Of a stretch of DNA of 48,912 bases, positions 26,559-36,065 are shown in pieces; within the stretch, counting starts at the first letter, position 1; each line of letters begins with the position of its first letter. Below the pieces are notes generated by a model. It did not search any database and was not told where the DNA came from. It saw only the letters and a list, made by a program, of their open reading frames with translations. Source of the DNA: Treponema sp. (GTDB lineage: Bacteria; Spirochaetota; Spirochaetia; Treponematales; Treponemataceae); assembly GCA_017470085.1 (NCBI GenBank), contig JAFUFE010000010.1, forward strand, positions 1 to 48,912. The letters are read 5' to 3'. A program made the position numbers and the translations under genes.

Positions 26559-26979
26559 CCAAAGCAACACCGCACATCGATGGGGAGCTAGAGCCCCCCG
26601 ATGCGGCCATTACTGCAATAGCGGTTATGCTGGTTATTTACTCGGCAGACGCTGCATGAATATTCCCAAGGAGTTGCCGTAGAGCATGGTCTATTGGCTA
26701 TACCGTGTCTTCTTCTGATGCGATAAACCATGAGTCTGCACCGTACCGAGCATACCGTGCCCCGTACGACGCCCCAGAGCCATAGTTTTGCAACAGAGAT
26801 TACACATGCCCGCGCCAAGGATATTTTTGGACGCGCTTTACAACCAACTGATACGGCGCGGCACAGGAGCTGCTTCCAGTTGAGGATTGTTTTAAAATAG
26901 TCAAACTGACCGTTAGAAGTTCGTCGATTTAATATTGGCAAACTGCCCGTATTGCATTATAGTAGATACGCAGGATGTT
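26559..26979. other. Intergenic region between cysK and the Rrf2 regulator
   Basis: 421 nt; no gene recognised. After the cysK stop, a stem pairs CATCGATGGGG with CCCCCCGATG (about 26576-26605) without a T-tract. The right end holds the regulator's promoter, TTGGCA (26935-26940), 17 bp, TATAGT (26958-26963), and the Shine-Dalgarno AGGATG. Confidence 0.5.
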
Positions 26980-27408
26980 ATGAAAATATCAACACGAGGA
27001 CGATACGCGCTCCGTTTTTTGGTCGATTTAGTCCAACGGAATTCTAATTCATTTATACCGCTCAAAGATATTTCCAAACGACAGGGTATTTCTATAAAAT
27101 ACTTGGAGCAAATCGCTTCTATGCTCAGTAAATCCGGCATCTTGCTCAGTGTACGCGGTCCGCAAGGTGGCTATAAACTTGCGCTTCCCCCATCGGAATA
27201 CACTGTTGCTTCCGTCCTTCGCATTACCGAAGGGAATCTTGCACCGGTAGCATGTCTGGAAACAGAAGAAAATCTCTGTCCGCGAAAAGACATTTGCTCA
27301 ACGTTAAAATTATGGGAAGGTCTAGAAAAAGTTATCTATGACTATCTTGAAGGCATTACCCTTGAGCAACTTGCCGGTACCGATACATATCCTGATTATG
27401 TGATTTAG
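26980..27408 (+). CDS. Rrf2-family transcription regulator, IscR-like with three cysteines
   Basis: 142 residues. Winged-helix start MKISTRGRYALRFLVDL, recognition helix ISIKYLEQIASMLSKSG and wing SVRGPQGGYKLA are those of Rrf2 proteins. Cys92, Cys100 and Cys106 lie where IscR carries its [2Fe-2S] ligands (92, 98, 104), so Fe-S sensing is likely; CymR-type members, which control cysteine genes, lack them. Nearby cysK and shared promoter sequence suggest it controls cysteine supply and itself. argA-like follows 8 nt after the stop and is probably co-transcribed. Confidence 0.88.
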   Translation: MKISTRGRYALRFLVDLVQRNSNSFIPLKDISKRQGISIKYLEQIASMLSKSGILLSVRGPQGGYKLALPPSEYTVASVLRITEGNLAPVACLETEENLCPRKDICSTLKLWEGLEKVIYDYLEGITLEQLAGTDTYPDYVI

Positions 27409-27416
27409 GATTTCTG

Positions 27417-28760
27417 ATGGAACACGCTCCAACACTTATCTTTAATGAAACCGCACGTCGGATCCGTGACTGTTTGCGGTACGTACGGCGTTTTAAAAAC
27501 GCTCTTATCGTTATCTATATAGAAAATGAAGTTATTGCCTCTCCGCTGTTTTCAAGCCATATTCGTGATATCGGTCTGTTGCACGCAGCAGGACTGCAAG
27601 TACTCATTGTGCCCGGTGCTCGGATGCGTATCAATCAGGTACTTGAAACTGCACAGGTCGCATGGACAGAAAAAAACAATATTCGTATCACAACAAATGA
27701 CGCTATGCCACACATCAAAATGGCTGCATTTGATGTTTCAAACATTGTTATGACGGCGCTCGCCGCTGACCATATCACGGCAATTATCGGTAACTGGGTA
27801 CGTGCCCGCGGCATCGGTGTGGTAGACGGAGAAGATTTTGGCACCGCCGGAGAAATAGAACACATCGAAACGGATGCCTTACGCACCGTGCTCTCTCAAG
27901 GATTTATCCCAATCGTACCGTGCATCGGCTGGAGCAGCACAGGTACACCGTACAATATTTCTTCTGTGCAACTTGCGCGGCACATTGCAGAGCAACTACA
28001 AGCAGATAAACTATTTTTTGTACTGATGGATGCGGAAATTTCGTGTCGGCAGTTTGTCATACCAGAAGAAATCGGTACGCTGCCCGGAGGAATAGTTCCT
28101 TCATTTAATCTCAATGAGCTCGCCTTATTTCAAAAGGCAAATCCTGTTACCCCGCAGACGGAAAAAATTTTAACGCTTTTTTCGCTCGCAGAAGCCGCTT
28201 GCCGGTCAGGAATCGCGCGTGTACACATCATAAACGGCGCAGAAGATGGCACGATTCCCTGTGAAATATTTTCTGATTTCGGTTCAGGAACAATGATTTA
28301 TTCAAGTAATTACGGCGGCATCCGTGCCATGCGCCTCGAAGATATTCCTGCAGTTATGACGCTTATGCGTCCATTTGTACAGAGCGGAAAACTGTTGCCG
28401 CGCACCGAACAAGAACTGGTGAATACGCTTGACGATTATATTGTTTATGAACTTGATGATGGTATCCGCGCATGCACGGCACTGCATCAATACGACACTC
28501 GGCAAGCTGAAATCGCTGCAGTTGCCGTCGATACTTCTTACGCGCATATCGGCGTTGGACAAAAATTAATTCACTATCTGATTGACCGCGCACGAAAAGC
28601 ATCGCTTGAAAGTGTGTTTATTTTGACCACACAATCAGCAGATTGGTTTGAAAAACTTGGATTTATTCCTGCCGCCATCGATACCTTGCCACCGAAACGC
28701 AAAGCGCGCTGGTCTCCCAATCGCGGCTCACGATTATATCGCCTTTATTTGGCAACATGA
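27417..28760 (+). CDS. argA: N-acetylglutamate synthase-like protein (amino-acid kinase fold plus GNAT)
   Basis: 447 residues, two domains as in ArgA. The N-terminal carbamate/acetylglutamate-kinase fold includes VLIVPGARMRINQVL and GFIPIVPCIGWSSTGTPYNI. The GNAT domain (about 305-447) includes IRAMRLEDIPAVMTLMRPFV, IAAVAVDTSYAHIGVGQKLIHYLIDRA (acetyl-CoA loop variant) and FEKLGF. Domain order and length match the enzyme that starts arginine synthesis from glutamate and acetyl-CoA. No other arginine gene is in the window, so a different role or an incomplete pathway is possible. It follows the Rrf2 gene closely. Confidence 0.85.
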   Translation: MEHAPTLIFNETARRIRDCLRYVRRFKNALIVIYIENEVIASPLFSSHIRDIGLLHAAGLQVLIVPGARMRINQVLETAQVAWTEKNNIRITTNDAMPHIKMAAFDVSNIVMTALAADHITAIIGNWVRARGIGVVDGEDFGTAGEIEHIETDALRTVLSQGFIPIVPCIGWSSTGTPYNISSVQLARHIAEQLQADKLFFVLMDAEISCRQFVIPEEIGTLPGGIVPSFNLNELALFQKANPVTPQTEKILTLFSLAEAACRSGIARVHIINGAEDGTIPCEIFSDFGSGTMIYSSNYGGIRAMRLEDIPAVMTLMRPFVQSGKLLPRTEQELVNTLDDYIVYELDDGIRACTALHQYDTRQAEIAAVAVDTSYAHIGVGQKLIHYLIDRARKASLESVFILTTQSADWFEKLGFIPAAIDTLPPKRKARWSPNRGSRLYRLYLAT

Positions 28761-28977
28761 ATTTCGGTACCAGTTAAATCTTTTATAAAATATTTTTATT
28801 TTTGGCAACACAAACGACCATCCGGTGACACAGAGAACATAGCTGTTCTATGACAAACACCTACGGAACCTCTTCAAAACGGGGCAAGTGGACGGTGGCC
28901 ATATAACAGTCCACCTGACTAGAACATCGAACACAACACCGTATTGGCCCTTCTTATAGAAATTCCCGGTAAAAATC
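28761..28977. other. Convergent intergenic region with hairpins
   Basis: 217 nt. AGAACA-TAGC-TGTTCT (about 28832-28847) and AGTGGAC ... GTCCACCT (about 28888-28917) can fold. They may end transcription from both sides; neither has a clean T-tract. Confidence 0.4.
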
Positions 28978-29976
28978 TTAATTACTTATCAGTTCGATGT
29001 CAAACACCAGATAAGTATTCCCCGGAATTACTCCCGGAACACCGCGTGTACCATATGCCATCTCCGGCGGTAAAATAACAGTGCGTTTTTCGCCGCGTTG
29101 CATATCTTGCACCATTTGGTCAAATCCAGGGATCATCTGCCCTGCACCTGTTGTAAATGAAAGCGGTTTCCCCTCTTCAGAGGCATCAAATACCGTACCA
29201 TTGATAAAATATCCCTTATAATGCGTCGCCACTTGTTTACCGAGTCCCGTCTTTGTTCCGTTGCCCGGTTTAGTCGTTTTATAAAAAATTCCATTTGCAG
29301 TTTTTTCATACCCGGGAAACCGCTGGGCAATCTCTGCAAGTTGCTCGGTAAATTGCGCGTCTTTAAGCCGGTCAAAGTCTGCCTGTGTTGCGGTAAACTG
29401 TTCTGCATCTTTCCCCTGACGGACAATCGTTACCGACTTAATGACATCGTTGGTACGCATTACATTAACGACGTTTTGCCCTGAAATCACTTTGCCAAAA
29501 ATCGTGTGGTTGCCATTCAGCCAGGGGGTTGGAACTATTGTAATAAAAAATTGACTGCCATTTGTTCCTGGCCCCGCATTTGCCATAGCAAGCACACCGG
29601 GTTGTGAAAACGTATATTTTTGCACGATTTCATCCGCAAACTGATACCCTGGCCCGCCGGTTCCATTCCCACGTGGGTCTCCTCCCTGTATCATAAAATC
29701 CTGCTCGTTATGGTTTGCCTTGCTGATAACGCGGTGAAACTTCAAGCCGTTGTAAAACGGTTTTCCTCCGGTCGCATCGAGTGTTCCCTCTGCCAGTCCA
29801 ACAAAATTTGTTACCGTCAACGGCGTATCCTTATAATAGAGTTCCAGCACGATTTCACCTTTATCGGTGTCCATAATTGCAAAGATGCCTTCTTTTCCGT
29901 CTAACACGTTGCAACCTCCGTTCGTTATAATGACCAGCGCAAAAAAAATTCCTGCCGCTAATTGTTTTATTTTCAT
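28978..29976 (-). CDS. Dual-family immunophilin lipoprotein: cyclophilin fused to FKBP
   Basis: 332 residues with two prolyl isomerase domains of unrelated folds. A signal peptide ends in TNGGC (relaxed spirochaetal lipobox). Cyclophilin (about 30-205): [73 protein letters not shown] linker of about 40 residues is followed by FKBP (about 240-332): [48 protein letters not shown], and FDIELI at the end. Probably helps folding of exported proteins. SD AGGAGATGAT. Cyclophilin-FKBP fusions have been reported in other organisms; I recall treponemal examples, but this was not checked. Confidence 0.9.
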   Translation of the reverse strand: MKIKQLAAGIFFALVIITNGGCNVLDGKEGIFAIMDTDKGEIVLELYYKDTPLTVTNFVGLAEGTLDATGGKPFYNGLKFHRVISKANHNEQDFMIQGGDPRGNGTGGPGYQFADEIVQKYTFSQPGVLAMANAGPGTNGSQFFITIVPTPWLNGNHTIFGKVISGQNVVNVMRTNDVIKSVTIVRQGKDAEQFTATQADFDRLKDAQFTEQLAEIAQRFPGYEKTANGIFYKTTKPGNGTKTGLGKQVATHYKGYFINGTVFDASEEGKPLSFTTGAGQMIPGFDQMVQDMQRGEKRTVILPPEMAYGTRGVPGVIPGNTYLVFDIELISN

Positions 29977-30021
29977 ATCATCTCCTATAAAAAATGAAAA
30001 TTATTCTCTCCCCCGCACGCA

Positions 30022-30855
30022 TTAAAATTGCGTAATAAACCATTTATACAATGCATCTATGCGTGCACGAAACGAATTCGTTAAGCGCGTGGTCATAAGC
30101 GGAAAACGCACACAATCTGCATCAGACACAATGTAAAACAAATAACCTTCTCCACAATCCGTTACAACAATGCTGATTTTAAGCTGTTCCGGTTTCACCG
30201 CGCGAATGGCACCATACTTCATCCACGTAATATTTGTAAATAGTGCGGCAACTTCATTACCTGTTTGGTAATAATTAAGCCGGTAATAACAGCCGCCAAA
30301 GGTGTGATCATGCTGGTAGCAATATGAAACTTGGCCATTCGCATCCCCTGTATTTTCGTCAGGTATACGCGTCCAGTCATTCGCCCCTTTCACCATATAG
30401 ACACTTTTATACAGGACGCTCCACTCTTTGCGCGAATTAGAATAATACTGCATACCTTCCATCGCAGAAGCTGAACGGAGTACACGAGTAACAGCTTCTA
30501 ATGATGTGTCGGGAACTGTATCAACACGGGTGCTGTTTTCTGCAAGCACTTCTTTTTTTACCCAAAAGAGTGATTCCGTTACGTAGCCCAATCGATCCCG
30601 TACTTTTTTGACTCGCCCGTTCAGCAGCATATCCGCATAAGAAGATTTCGGTAACAGCTTAAGAGTGTCGTTGTTTTCTTCATGAATATATTCAACCTGT
30701 CCCGATTCTCTCAAAGCAGATATATATTCTTCTGCGACTATATCTTCAAGCACGGCTGTCTGCGTTTCTTGTGCACCCATCAACGACATACATATACATA
30801 CGGCACAAAATCCACAGACACGGCACAGTAGTCCCCTCGCATGAGCAAATTGCAT
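30022..30855 (-). CDS. Exported protein of unknown function downstream of jag
   Basis: 277 residues. The N-terminus LLCRVCGFCAVCICMSLMGAQ is a signal peptide. The rest is mixed alpha/beta with several aromatic-rich stretches (YCYQHDHTFGGCYYRLNYYQTGNEVAALF) and a C-terminal FRARIDALYKWFITQF. The start ATG overlaps the jag stop (TAATG), so expression follows the yidC-jag operon. T. pallidum has a hypothetical gene in the same place next to its jag, by recollection. No catalytic motif found; an envelope role is inferred from the signal peptide and operon. Confidence 0.75.
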   Translation of the reverse strand: MQFAHARGLLCRVCGFCAVCICMSLMGAQETQTAVLEDIVAEEYISALRESGQVEYIHEENNDTLKLLPKSSYADMLLNGRVKKVRDRLGYVTESLFWVKKEVLAENSTRVDTVPDTSLEAVTRVLRSASAMEGMQYYSNSRKEWSVLYKSVYMVKGANDWTRIPDENTGDANGQVSYCYQHDHTFGGCYYRLNYYQTGNEVAALFTNITWMKYGAIRAVKPEQLKISIVVTDCGEGYLFYIVSDADCVRFPLMTTRLTNSFRARIDALYKWFITQF

Positions 30856-31562
30856 TAATGAACTCCATTAAACAAAACGCGTACCTGCTTATATAAACCG
30901 TCTCCTTCGCTTTTTGTTTCAATATCGGGAATGTCATTCAATGTAGTGTGTATTAAGCGTCGTTCAAAGGGATTCATCGGTTCAAGTAAAACAGACATCC
31001 GCGTTGAACGGACTTTGTCTGCCGTCATGTATGCCAGACGCACGAGAGATTCTTCTCGGCGAATACGATAATTCTCCGTATCAAGAACAATACGTACATC
31101 CTCATGCCCCAGCCGTCCAGCATACACATTCATAAGCAACTGCAATGCATCAAGATTTTTTCCTTTCCTCCCGATTAAAATCGATGAATGTTGCGAATTG
31201 AGTTTCATCCCGATTTTATGTTCTTCTCGGAACATAATCTTAATTGATGCATCGTATCCCATTTTTTCAATAATGGTTGATAAAAACTCAACAAGTTTTT
31301 TTTCAAATTCATCTTGAGGCAACGGGTCTACTACCATATTTGTAGCACGTGCAGCAGAAGAAACGGGCGCATCAAATTCTGCTGTTCCATTATCGGGGAA
31401 CTGTACCGGATGTACTTTGATTTTTACGTAGCCTTTTTTAAACAGCGAATTCCTCTGTGTCTCAAGAATTTCTACATCAAATTGACTGCGCTCTATGCCC
31501 AATTCTTTTACCGCTCTTTCTATGGCTTCCTTTTCGCTTTTTCCCTCAAACTCATATACCAT
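30855..31562 (-). CDS. jag: Jag/KhpB RNA-binding protein (KH and R3H domains)
   Basis: 235 residues: Jag-N domain MVYEFEGKSEKEAIERAVKELGI, a KH domain with SSILIGRKGKNLDALQLLMN (GxxG in the RNA-binding loop), and an R3H domain ending NPFERRLIHTTLNDIPDIETKSEG. KhpB proteins bind RNA, usually with KhpA, and affect cell division and elongation. SD AAGGAG. Lies 15 nt after yidC, its usual partner. Confidence 0.92.
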   Translation of the reverse strand: MVYEFEGKSEKEAIERAVKELGIERSQFDVEILETQRNSLFKKGYVKIKVHPVQFPDNGTAEFDAPVSSAARATNMVVDPLPQDEFEKKLVEFLSTIIEKMGYDASIKIMFREEHKIGMKLNSQHSSILIGRKGKNLDALQLLMNVYAGRLGHEDVRIVLDTENYRIRREESLVRLAYMTADKVRSTRMSVLLEPMNPFERRLIHTTLNDIPDIETKSEGDGLYKQVRVLFNGVH

Positions 31563-31577
31563 CTGTATCTCCTTCCG

Positions 31578-33335
31578 TTATCGTCGTTTACTGCGTATAA
31601 CTGGTTTTACTGCATCAACAGGGGTCGCATTCTTTTTGTTCTTCATGATACGGCTGATAATAAGCTGCTGCAGCAACTGAATGACGTTACTGACCGTCCA
31701 ATAAATTAAGAGCCCAGACGGTGCAGTGTAAAAAATAAAGAAAAATATGATTGGCATACCGAACATCATAAACTTCATCTGTCCATTGTTCGTTGCAGCA
31801 GTACCTCCGTTTTGCGTAATCACACCGTACAGCAACTGCGAAGCAAGATAAATAATCGGTAAAATATGCAACTGATCACCGAGCACTGGAATTGAGCGGC
31901 TGAACGTATAAACTTTATCACCTGCAGACAAATCTGGAATCCAGCCGGGAATAAACGACGCACCACGGAATTCAAAATAATTATTGAACAAGTGATACAT
32001 GGCAAAAATAATCAAAAATTGAAACAGTAACGGCAGACAGCCACTCATCGGATTGATGCCGGCCTCTTTATACAGTTTTGCGCTCTCTTCCTGTAGCTTT
32101 TGCGGGTTATCTTTGTATTTATGCTGCAACTCCTGTATACGCGGTTGTACTGCCTGCATTTTAAGCGTACTCATCGATTGATTGCGCGTTAGCGGAAATA
32201 GTGCAAGTTTCAAAAGCACCGTCATAAGGATAATGGAAACACCCCAGTTCGGCACTAATTTGTAGAGCATCTGCATAATCCATTTGAGAATCGTCTCAAG
32301 CCATGCAAGCCACGTACTTGAAAGCGTACTGTTTAAATACCGGTTGGAAAGCTGCCAACCGTTGTTGTCTGCATTGTTGTACCGAATTAATTGCTTTTCT
32401 TCGCACGGTCCACAATACAGATAATATGTATCATGTACATCGCTGCCGGTATACGCTTTTCGTACCAAAAAACCTTGTGCATTTGCATAATCATTCACTT
32501 CAATCCGTGAAGAATAATATTTTTTATAAACGATGTTTGGATCTTCAGGTACAATAAGTGCCTCAAAATATTTACCGGCAATACCAATCCATTGTACATC
32601 ATGTTCATACTCTTTAAATTGATTTGTGCCAACCGGAACCCTGCGCACTTTACGACCATCGTACCCAATAAAGTGACGATACTCATATCTGTTTCGCGCA
32701 AAATAATGTGGCCCCATCTGTGGCGCCGTTCTGAGCGTATATGCTGCACCGGCAAAATCAAGTGCCGGCGCACCATCAATACTGTGTATTAAAATTTCAA
32801 GGCGGTACATGTATTCGTCTGGTAAAAACGTATAGCGTTTACCAAATACATAGTCATGCATTTGACCAGTAGTATCAGCCACCGAAATAGTTTTTGTAAA
32901 GAGCACGGTGTAATCATCTGGCTGTGAAACGCTGAACAGCCCCGAAAGCGCCGTTCCATCTACGCCACCAAGTGTTACTGCATGTGCACGATTAAAGGCA
33001 GACACGTTGTCGGCCATTTCTATTCCTTTTCCCGTATCAGTATCGATATGGTCAAGCAGTTCACATCCTGTCATATTTCCGCCATTGTTCGTAAATGTTG
33101 CACGGATATGATCGGTTGTAATAACTATTGTCTGTTCCGTAAGTCCGAATTCATTTTCAGTTGTGGTAAAAACAACATCTTCATGGGCATATGATTCATC
33201 CGGCGTGGTTAAAACTGATTCCGTCGGTCCAGCGGGTTCTGATTCTGGCACGGGGAAAAACATTGTGCGAATAACACTTGAACCCATAACAATAAGCATA
33301 ATCAATACAAGCGCTAAAAGCGTTCTTTTTTCCAT
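31578..33335 (-). CDS. yidC: Membrane protein insertase YidC
   Basis: 585 residues. Inserts and folds inner-membrane proteins, with or without SecYEG. N-terminal helix MEKRTLLALVLIMLIVMGSSV, the large periplasmic beta-super-sandwich P1 domain of Gram-negative YidC, then the conserved core with WGVSIILMTVLLKLALFPLT, the KYKDNPQKLQEESAKLYKEAGINPMSGCLPLL loop and IYWTVSNVIQLLQQ. Start at 33335, by TGAGGA 9 nt upstream; an ATG five codons earlier overlaps that Shine-Dalgarno. Confidence 0.95.
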   Translation of the reverse strand: MEKRTLLALVLIMLIVMGSSVIRTMFFPVPESEPAGPTESVLTTPDESYAHEDVVFTTTENEFGLTEQTIVITTDHIRATFTNNGGNMTGCELLDHIDTDTGKGIEMADNVSAFNRAHAVTLGGVDGTALSGLFSVSQPDDYTVLFTKTISVADTTGQMHDYVFGKRYTFLPDEYMYRLEILIHSIDGAPALDFAGAAYTLRTAPQMGPHYFARNRYEYRHFIGYDGRKVRRVPVGTNQFKEYEHDVQWIGIAGKYFEALIVPEDPNIVYKKYYSSRIEVNDYANAQGFLVRKAYTGSDVHDTYYLYCGPCEEKQLIRYNNADNNGWQLSNRYLNSTLSSTWLAWLETILKWIMQMLYKLVPNWGVSIILMTVLLKLALFPLTRNQSMSTLKMQAVQPRIQELQHKYKDNPQKLQEESAKLYKEAGINPMSGCLPLLFQFLIIFAMYHLFNNYFEFRGASFIPGWIPDLSAGDKVYTFSRSIPVLGDQLHILPIIYLASQLLYGVITQNGGTAATNNGQMKFMMFGMPIIFFFIFYTAPSGLLIYWTVSNVIQLLQQLIISRIMKNKKNATPVDAVKPVIRSKRR

Positions 33336-33359
33336 AAGTTCATTCCTCAAAATAATGTG

Positions 33360-33581
33360 TCATGGAACAGGGTCATAGCCGCCGCTGTGCCATGGATGAC
33401 ACCGCATAACCCGTCGCACTGTAAGCCAAAGTCCTTTTCCGGGACCATATTTTTTTATCGCTTCAATTCCATAATTTGAGCACGTCGGTTCATAACGACA
33501 ACTCCTTGGAAACCATGGCGAAACGCATAATTGATATATATGTATAAAAAAGCAGAATAATTCTGTCAGAAATTTTCTCAT
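33360..33581 (-). CDS. yidD: Membrane protein insertion efficiency factor YidD
   Basis: 73 residues. YidD is a small inner-face membrane protein that aids YidC. Signature [58 protein letters not shown], reported here only by its key parts: CSPTCS-like cysteines and the C-terminal HPxxxGGYDPVP. Start at 33581 overlaps the rnpA stop (ATGA). Order rnpA-yidD-yidC-jag is the common bacterial order. Confidence 0.93.
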   Translation of the reverse strand: MRKFLTELFCFFIHIYQLCVSPWFPRSCRYEPTCSNYGIEAIKKYGPGKGLWLTVRRVMRCHPWHSGGYDPVP

Positions 33582-33979
33582 GGGCGCATTAATCCTGCCT
33601 TTCGACAGAGCATAAGAAACTGTGCACATCGCATGTTGAACGAATCGTTCCCTGGATAGACAAGTAGAACCAAATCATACCCGGTGTTCAGACGTGCTTT
33701 TAATAATCGATAGACTTCACGGCTGTATCGCTTTGAGCGATTCCGCTGTACCGCGTTACCGTATCCGCGGGACAACGAAAATCCTATTCTATTCGTTCCT
33801 AGGGCGTTTGCTGCATAAAACAGTTTTGCCCCGGATATACTGACACGTTTTCCGCATTTAAACAGTCGTTTAAAATCAGCGGAATTTTTTATGTGTTCGG
33901 TACGGCGGAAAACGCCACCTTGCCCGGCCACAATTCCAGCTTTTGATGGTACCGACACATCAGTATTTTTTTTGCTCAT
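33578..33979 (-). CDS. rnpA: Ribonuclease P protein component
   Basis: 133 residues. Protein subunit that helps RNase P RNA mature tRNA 5' ends. Motif [47 protein letters not shown] carries the RNR signature (N-A-V-x-RN-x-x-KR). An N-terminal extension of about 25 residues precedes the usual start. The ATG at 33979 lies within the last codons of rpmH, overlapping by 20 nt, so translation is probably coupled; no Shine-Dalgarno is visible. Confidence 0.92.
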   Translation of the reverse strand: MSKKNTDVSVPSKAGIVAGQGGVFRRTEHIKNSADFKRLFKCGKRVSISGAKLFYAANALGTNRIGFSLSRGYGNAVQRNRSKRYSREVYRLLKARLNTGYDLVLLVYPGNDSFNMRCAQFLMLCRKAGLMRP

Positions 33980-34115
33980 CAGCAACGGTTAACTTAGCCC
34001 TTCCTTTTGCCCGCCGTCGTGCTAAAATTTTACGTCCGCCTTTTGTTGCCATACGCGCCCGAAAACCGAATTTCCTATTTCGTTTTACCCGACTCGGCTG
34101 GTAGGTACGTTTCAT
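33960..34115 (-). CDS. rpmH: 50S ribosomal protein L34
   Basis: 51 residues, typical size. Begins [23 protein letters not shown] and continues with [17 protein letters not shown], the L34 pattern. It has an extended, acidic tail (TVADEQKKY). SD AGAGGAG. It overlaps rnpA by 20 nt in a different frame and heads the rpmH-rnpA-yidD-yidC-jag operon. Confidence 0.95.
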   Translation of the reverse strand: MKRTYQPSRVKRNRKFGFRARMATKGGRKILARRRAKGRAKLTVADEQKKY

Positions 34116-34446
34116 AAAAAACTCCTCTTAAAAATGCTGCCTTTCCTGCGCTGCCTGCCGACAGATATCTACAGTACAGTAATAACCTGCCGAACTGCAT
34201 GTACGGCACTATAGTGCCGTTTTCTTAAAGACAAAAACCACACATGAAACCAACAGAAACCTTACTCTTCTGTCCTGTATTCACAATAAATTTTACCCAA
34301 TCATATTAGCCCTAGCATTTACATCGGTAAACACCACACAACGGGTACTGGTTCCGTTTTCTGTACGCAAAACACTCCAAACAAAAGAGCTATTTCTGGC
34401 TAGCAAAAACAAATAAACTGACAGCAAACAGTATAGTACTATATCA
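34116..34446. other. Intergenic region between the DUF721 gene and rpmH, with a perfect palindrome
   Basis: 331 nt. An 18-bp perfect palindrome (34203-34220, ACGGCACTATAGTGCCGT) is followed on the plus strand by TTTTCTT. No plus-strand gene ends here, so it is more likely an operator or minus-strand attenuator upstream of rpmH than a classic terminator. AT-rich elsewhere; no DnaA box found. Confidence 0.5.
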
Positions 34447-34968
34447 TTATTTTTTTGTATTGGTCAACACGTTTTTTTTCATACGCTCAAATTTATCGGC
34501 AAGTTCTGGCGGTAAAGGTTCTTCATGTGCACTCGATTCGTGCGGAAATCTATTCCGTGCTGCTGCTTCATCTGCATCAAGTTTTTGAACGATTTTTTCT
34601 TGCCCCGCTTTCAATAATGCATCGTAATCAACGTCATACAGCGATGCATTGTTTCCTTCCAATCGAAACGCAAGTGATTGTATGGACGAGCCAGAATAAT
34701 TCCGTCGTAATCCCGTCAAAATAAAATCTGAATATAGCTGCAAAATCTGTATCCACCCCGGATGATCAGTTTCTACAAGTAACGTACCATTTTTCAAATC
34801 GACCAATTTTGTGTGTGCCGCAAGTTTTTCACCATAGCCATGTACCTTTGAAACAACGGATCGCCATGTTACAAATAATTCATTCGCTTTTTCAAATGTT
34901 TGCTTTTCAATAGTATCAAATACACGAAGAACCATATCCGCTGCTGATATCGGTTTAGTACTATTCAT
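34447..34968 (-). CDS. DUF721 / DciA-like protein
   Basis: 173 residues. The N-terminal domain (FETLxxWxxVVG-like: NELFVTWRSVVSKVHGYGEKLAAHTKLVDLKNGTLLVETDHPGWIQ-type pattern) is DUF721. DciA proteins of this family load the replicative helicase in bacteria without DnaC/DnaI. The gene overlaps recF by 8 nt in the dnaA-dnaN-recF neighbourhood, where such genes are usual. The charged C-terminus is not conserved. A helicase-loading role is inferred. Confidence 0.85.
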   Translation of the reverse strand: MNSTKPISAADMVLRVFDTIEKQTFEKANELFVTWRSVVSKVHGYGEKLAAHTKLVDLKNGTLLVETDHPGWIQILQLYSDFILTGLRRNYSGSSIQSLAFRLEGNNASLYDVDYDALLKAGQEKIVQKLDADEAAARNRFPHESSAHEEPLPPELADKFERMKKNVLTNTKK

Positions 34969-36061
34969 ACCACATCCCTCCTGCTATATGGTATACTTTT
35001 GTTGTACGATGTCTGTATCGTTCGTAAGGCTCATTCGATAGAAACGTGCAGATTAACTGATCATATGTAGGAAGCAATGCTGTTAATTTTTCCCGTTTTT
35101 CAAGATCGAGTTCAAGAAGCGCATCATCCATAAGCAACACTGGCTTTTTCCCAGTCAACTGCGTGTAGTACAGTGCCTGTGCCACGCGCAGTAGCAGCAC
35201 GACCAGTCGCCGCTGTCCCATTGAAGCTGTGGAAATAAATTCTTCTTTTCCACACATAAAAATGATTTTGTCACGCTGTGGTCCCGTCATAGTTGTTTCC
35301 ATTGCGATATCTTGTCCGCGGCGTTCGTTCAACACATTGATAACATCATCCACACAGGGAAATCGTCTTTCCGATCCATCAGTTATTTCTCTCCAAGATG
35401 GACGGTATTCAAGCCGTACATCCGCAATTCCTGCAATATCCTCATACAATTTCCCAAATATCTGATTAAATTCAAATATGATATTTTTTCGCCGCTGTTG
35501 AATCGCTAAACCTGATTCCGCGAATTGTCTGTTGTATACATCAAGCAAATGATAGTGTCGTTCTTTTAAAACAATATTTCTATTCTTTAAGATCGTTTGA
35601 AAATTTCTCAATGTATCAATATATGCTGCATCATATAATGATAACGATTGGTCAATAAAAAATCTACGGCAACCAGGTTCCCCTACAGCAAACTGTAAAT
35701 CATCGTGACAAAAGAGCACGCACGGAATAGTGTTTATAAGCTCTTTTCTGTCGTGAATGCGTTTTCCATTTTTTTCTATGCGTTTCGATTTTCCGTCATA
35801 CGTTACCTGTATTTTTTGTGTATCGTTGTTTTCCTGTTGATACAACGCTGAAATTCGAAATGCATCTTTCCCATGTGCGATAACCTGCATATCGTTTTTT
35901 TTTCTAAACGACGTTCCATACGATGCATAATATAATGCCTCAAGCAAATTACTTTTACCCTGTCCGTTTTCACCAACAAAATACACTTCCTTTGCATCAA
36001 GATGCATCGTACCGTTTTGCAGATTGCGGTAATCAAAAACAGACAATGAAAGAAACGGCAT
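34961..36061 (-). CDS. recF: DNA replication and repair protein RecF
   Basis: 366 residues, SMC-like ATPase that helps load RecA at single-strand gaps. N-terminus LSLSVFDYRNLQNGTM; Walker A GENGQGKSNLLEAL; signature STASMGQRRLVVLLLRVAQ; Walker B KPVLLMDDALLELD. Starts 4 nt after dnaN. Overlaps the DUF721 gene at its end. Confidence 0.94.
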   Translation of the reverse strand: MPFLSLSVFDYRNLQNGTMHLDAKEVYFVGENGQGKSNLLEALYYASYGTSFRKKNDMQVIAHGKDAFRISALYQQENNDTQKIQVTYDGKSKRIEKNGKRIHDRKELINTIPCVLFCHDDLQFAVGEPGCRRFFIDQSLSLYDAAYIDTLRNFQTILKNRNIVLKERHYHLLDVYNRQFAESGLAIQQRRKNIIFEFNQIFGKLYEDIAGIADVRLEYRPSWREITDGSERRFPCVDDVINVLNERRGQDIAMETTMTGPQRDKIIFMCGKEEFISTASMGQRRLVVLLLRVAQALYYTQLTGKKPVLLMDDALLELDLEKREKLTALLPTYDQLICTFLSNEPYERYRHRTTKVYHIAGGMWYE

Positions 36062-36065
36062 CTCT

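Noticed and set aside
26588-26941. Minus-strand open frame of 117 codons between cysK and the Rrf2 gene
   Set aside because: Low-complexity Arg/Cys-rich product with no start signal; treated as non-coding.
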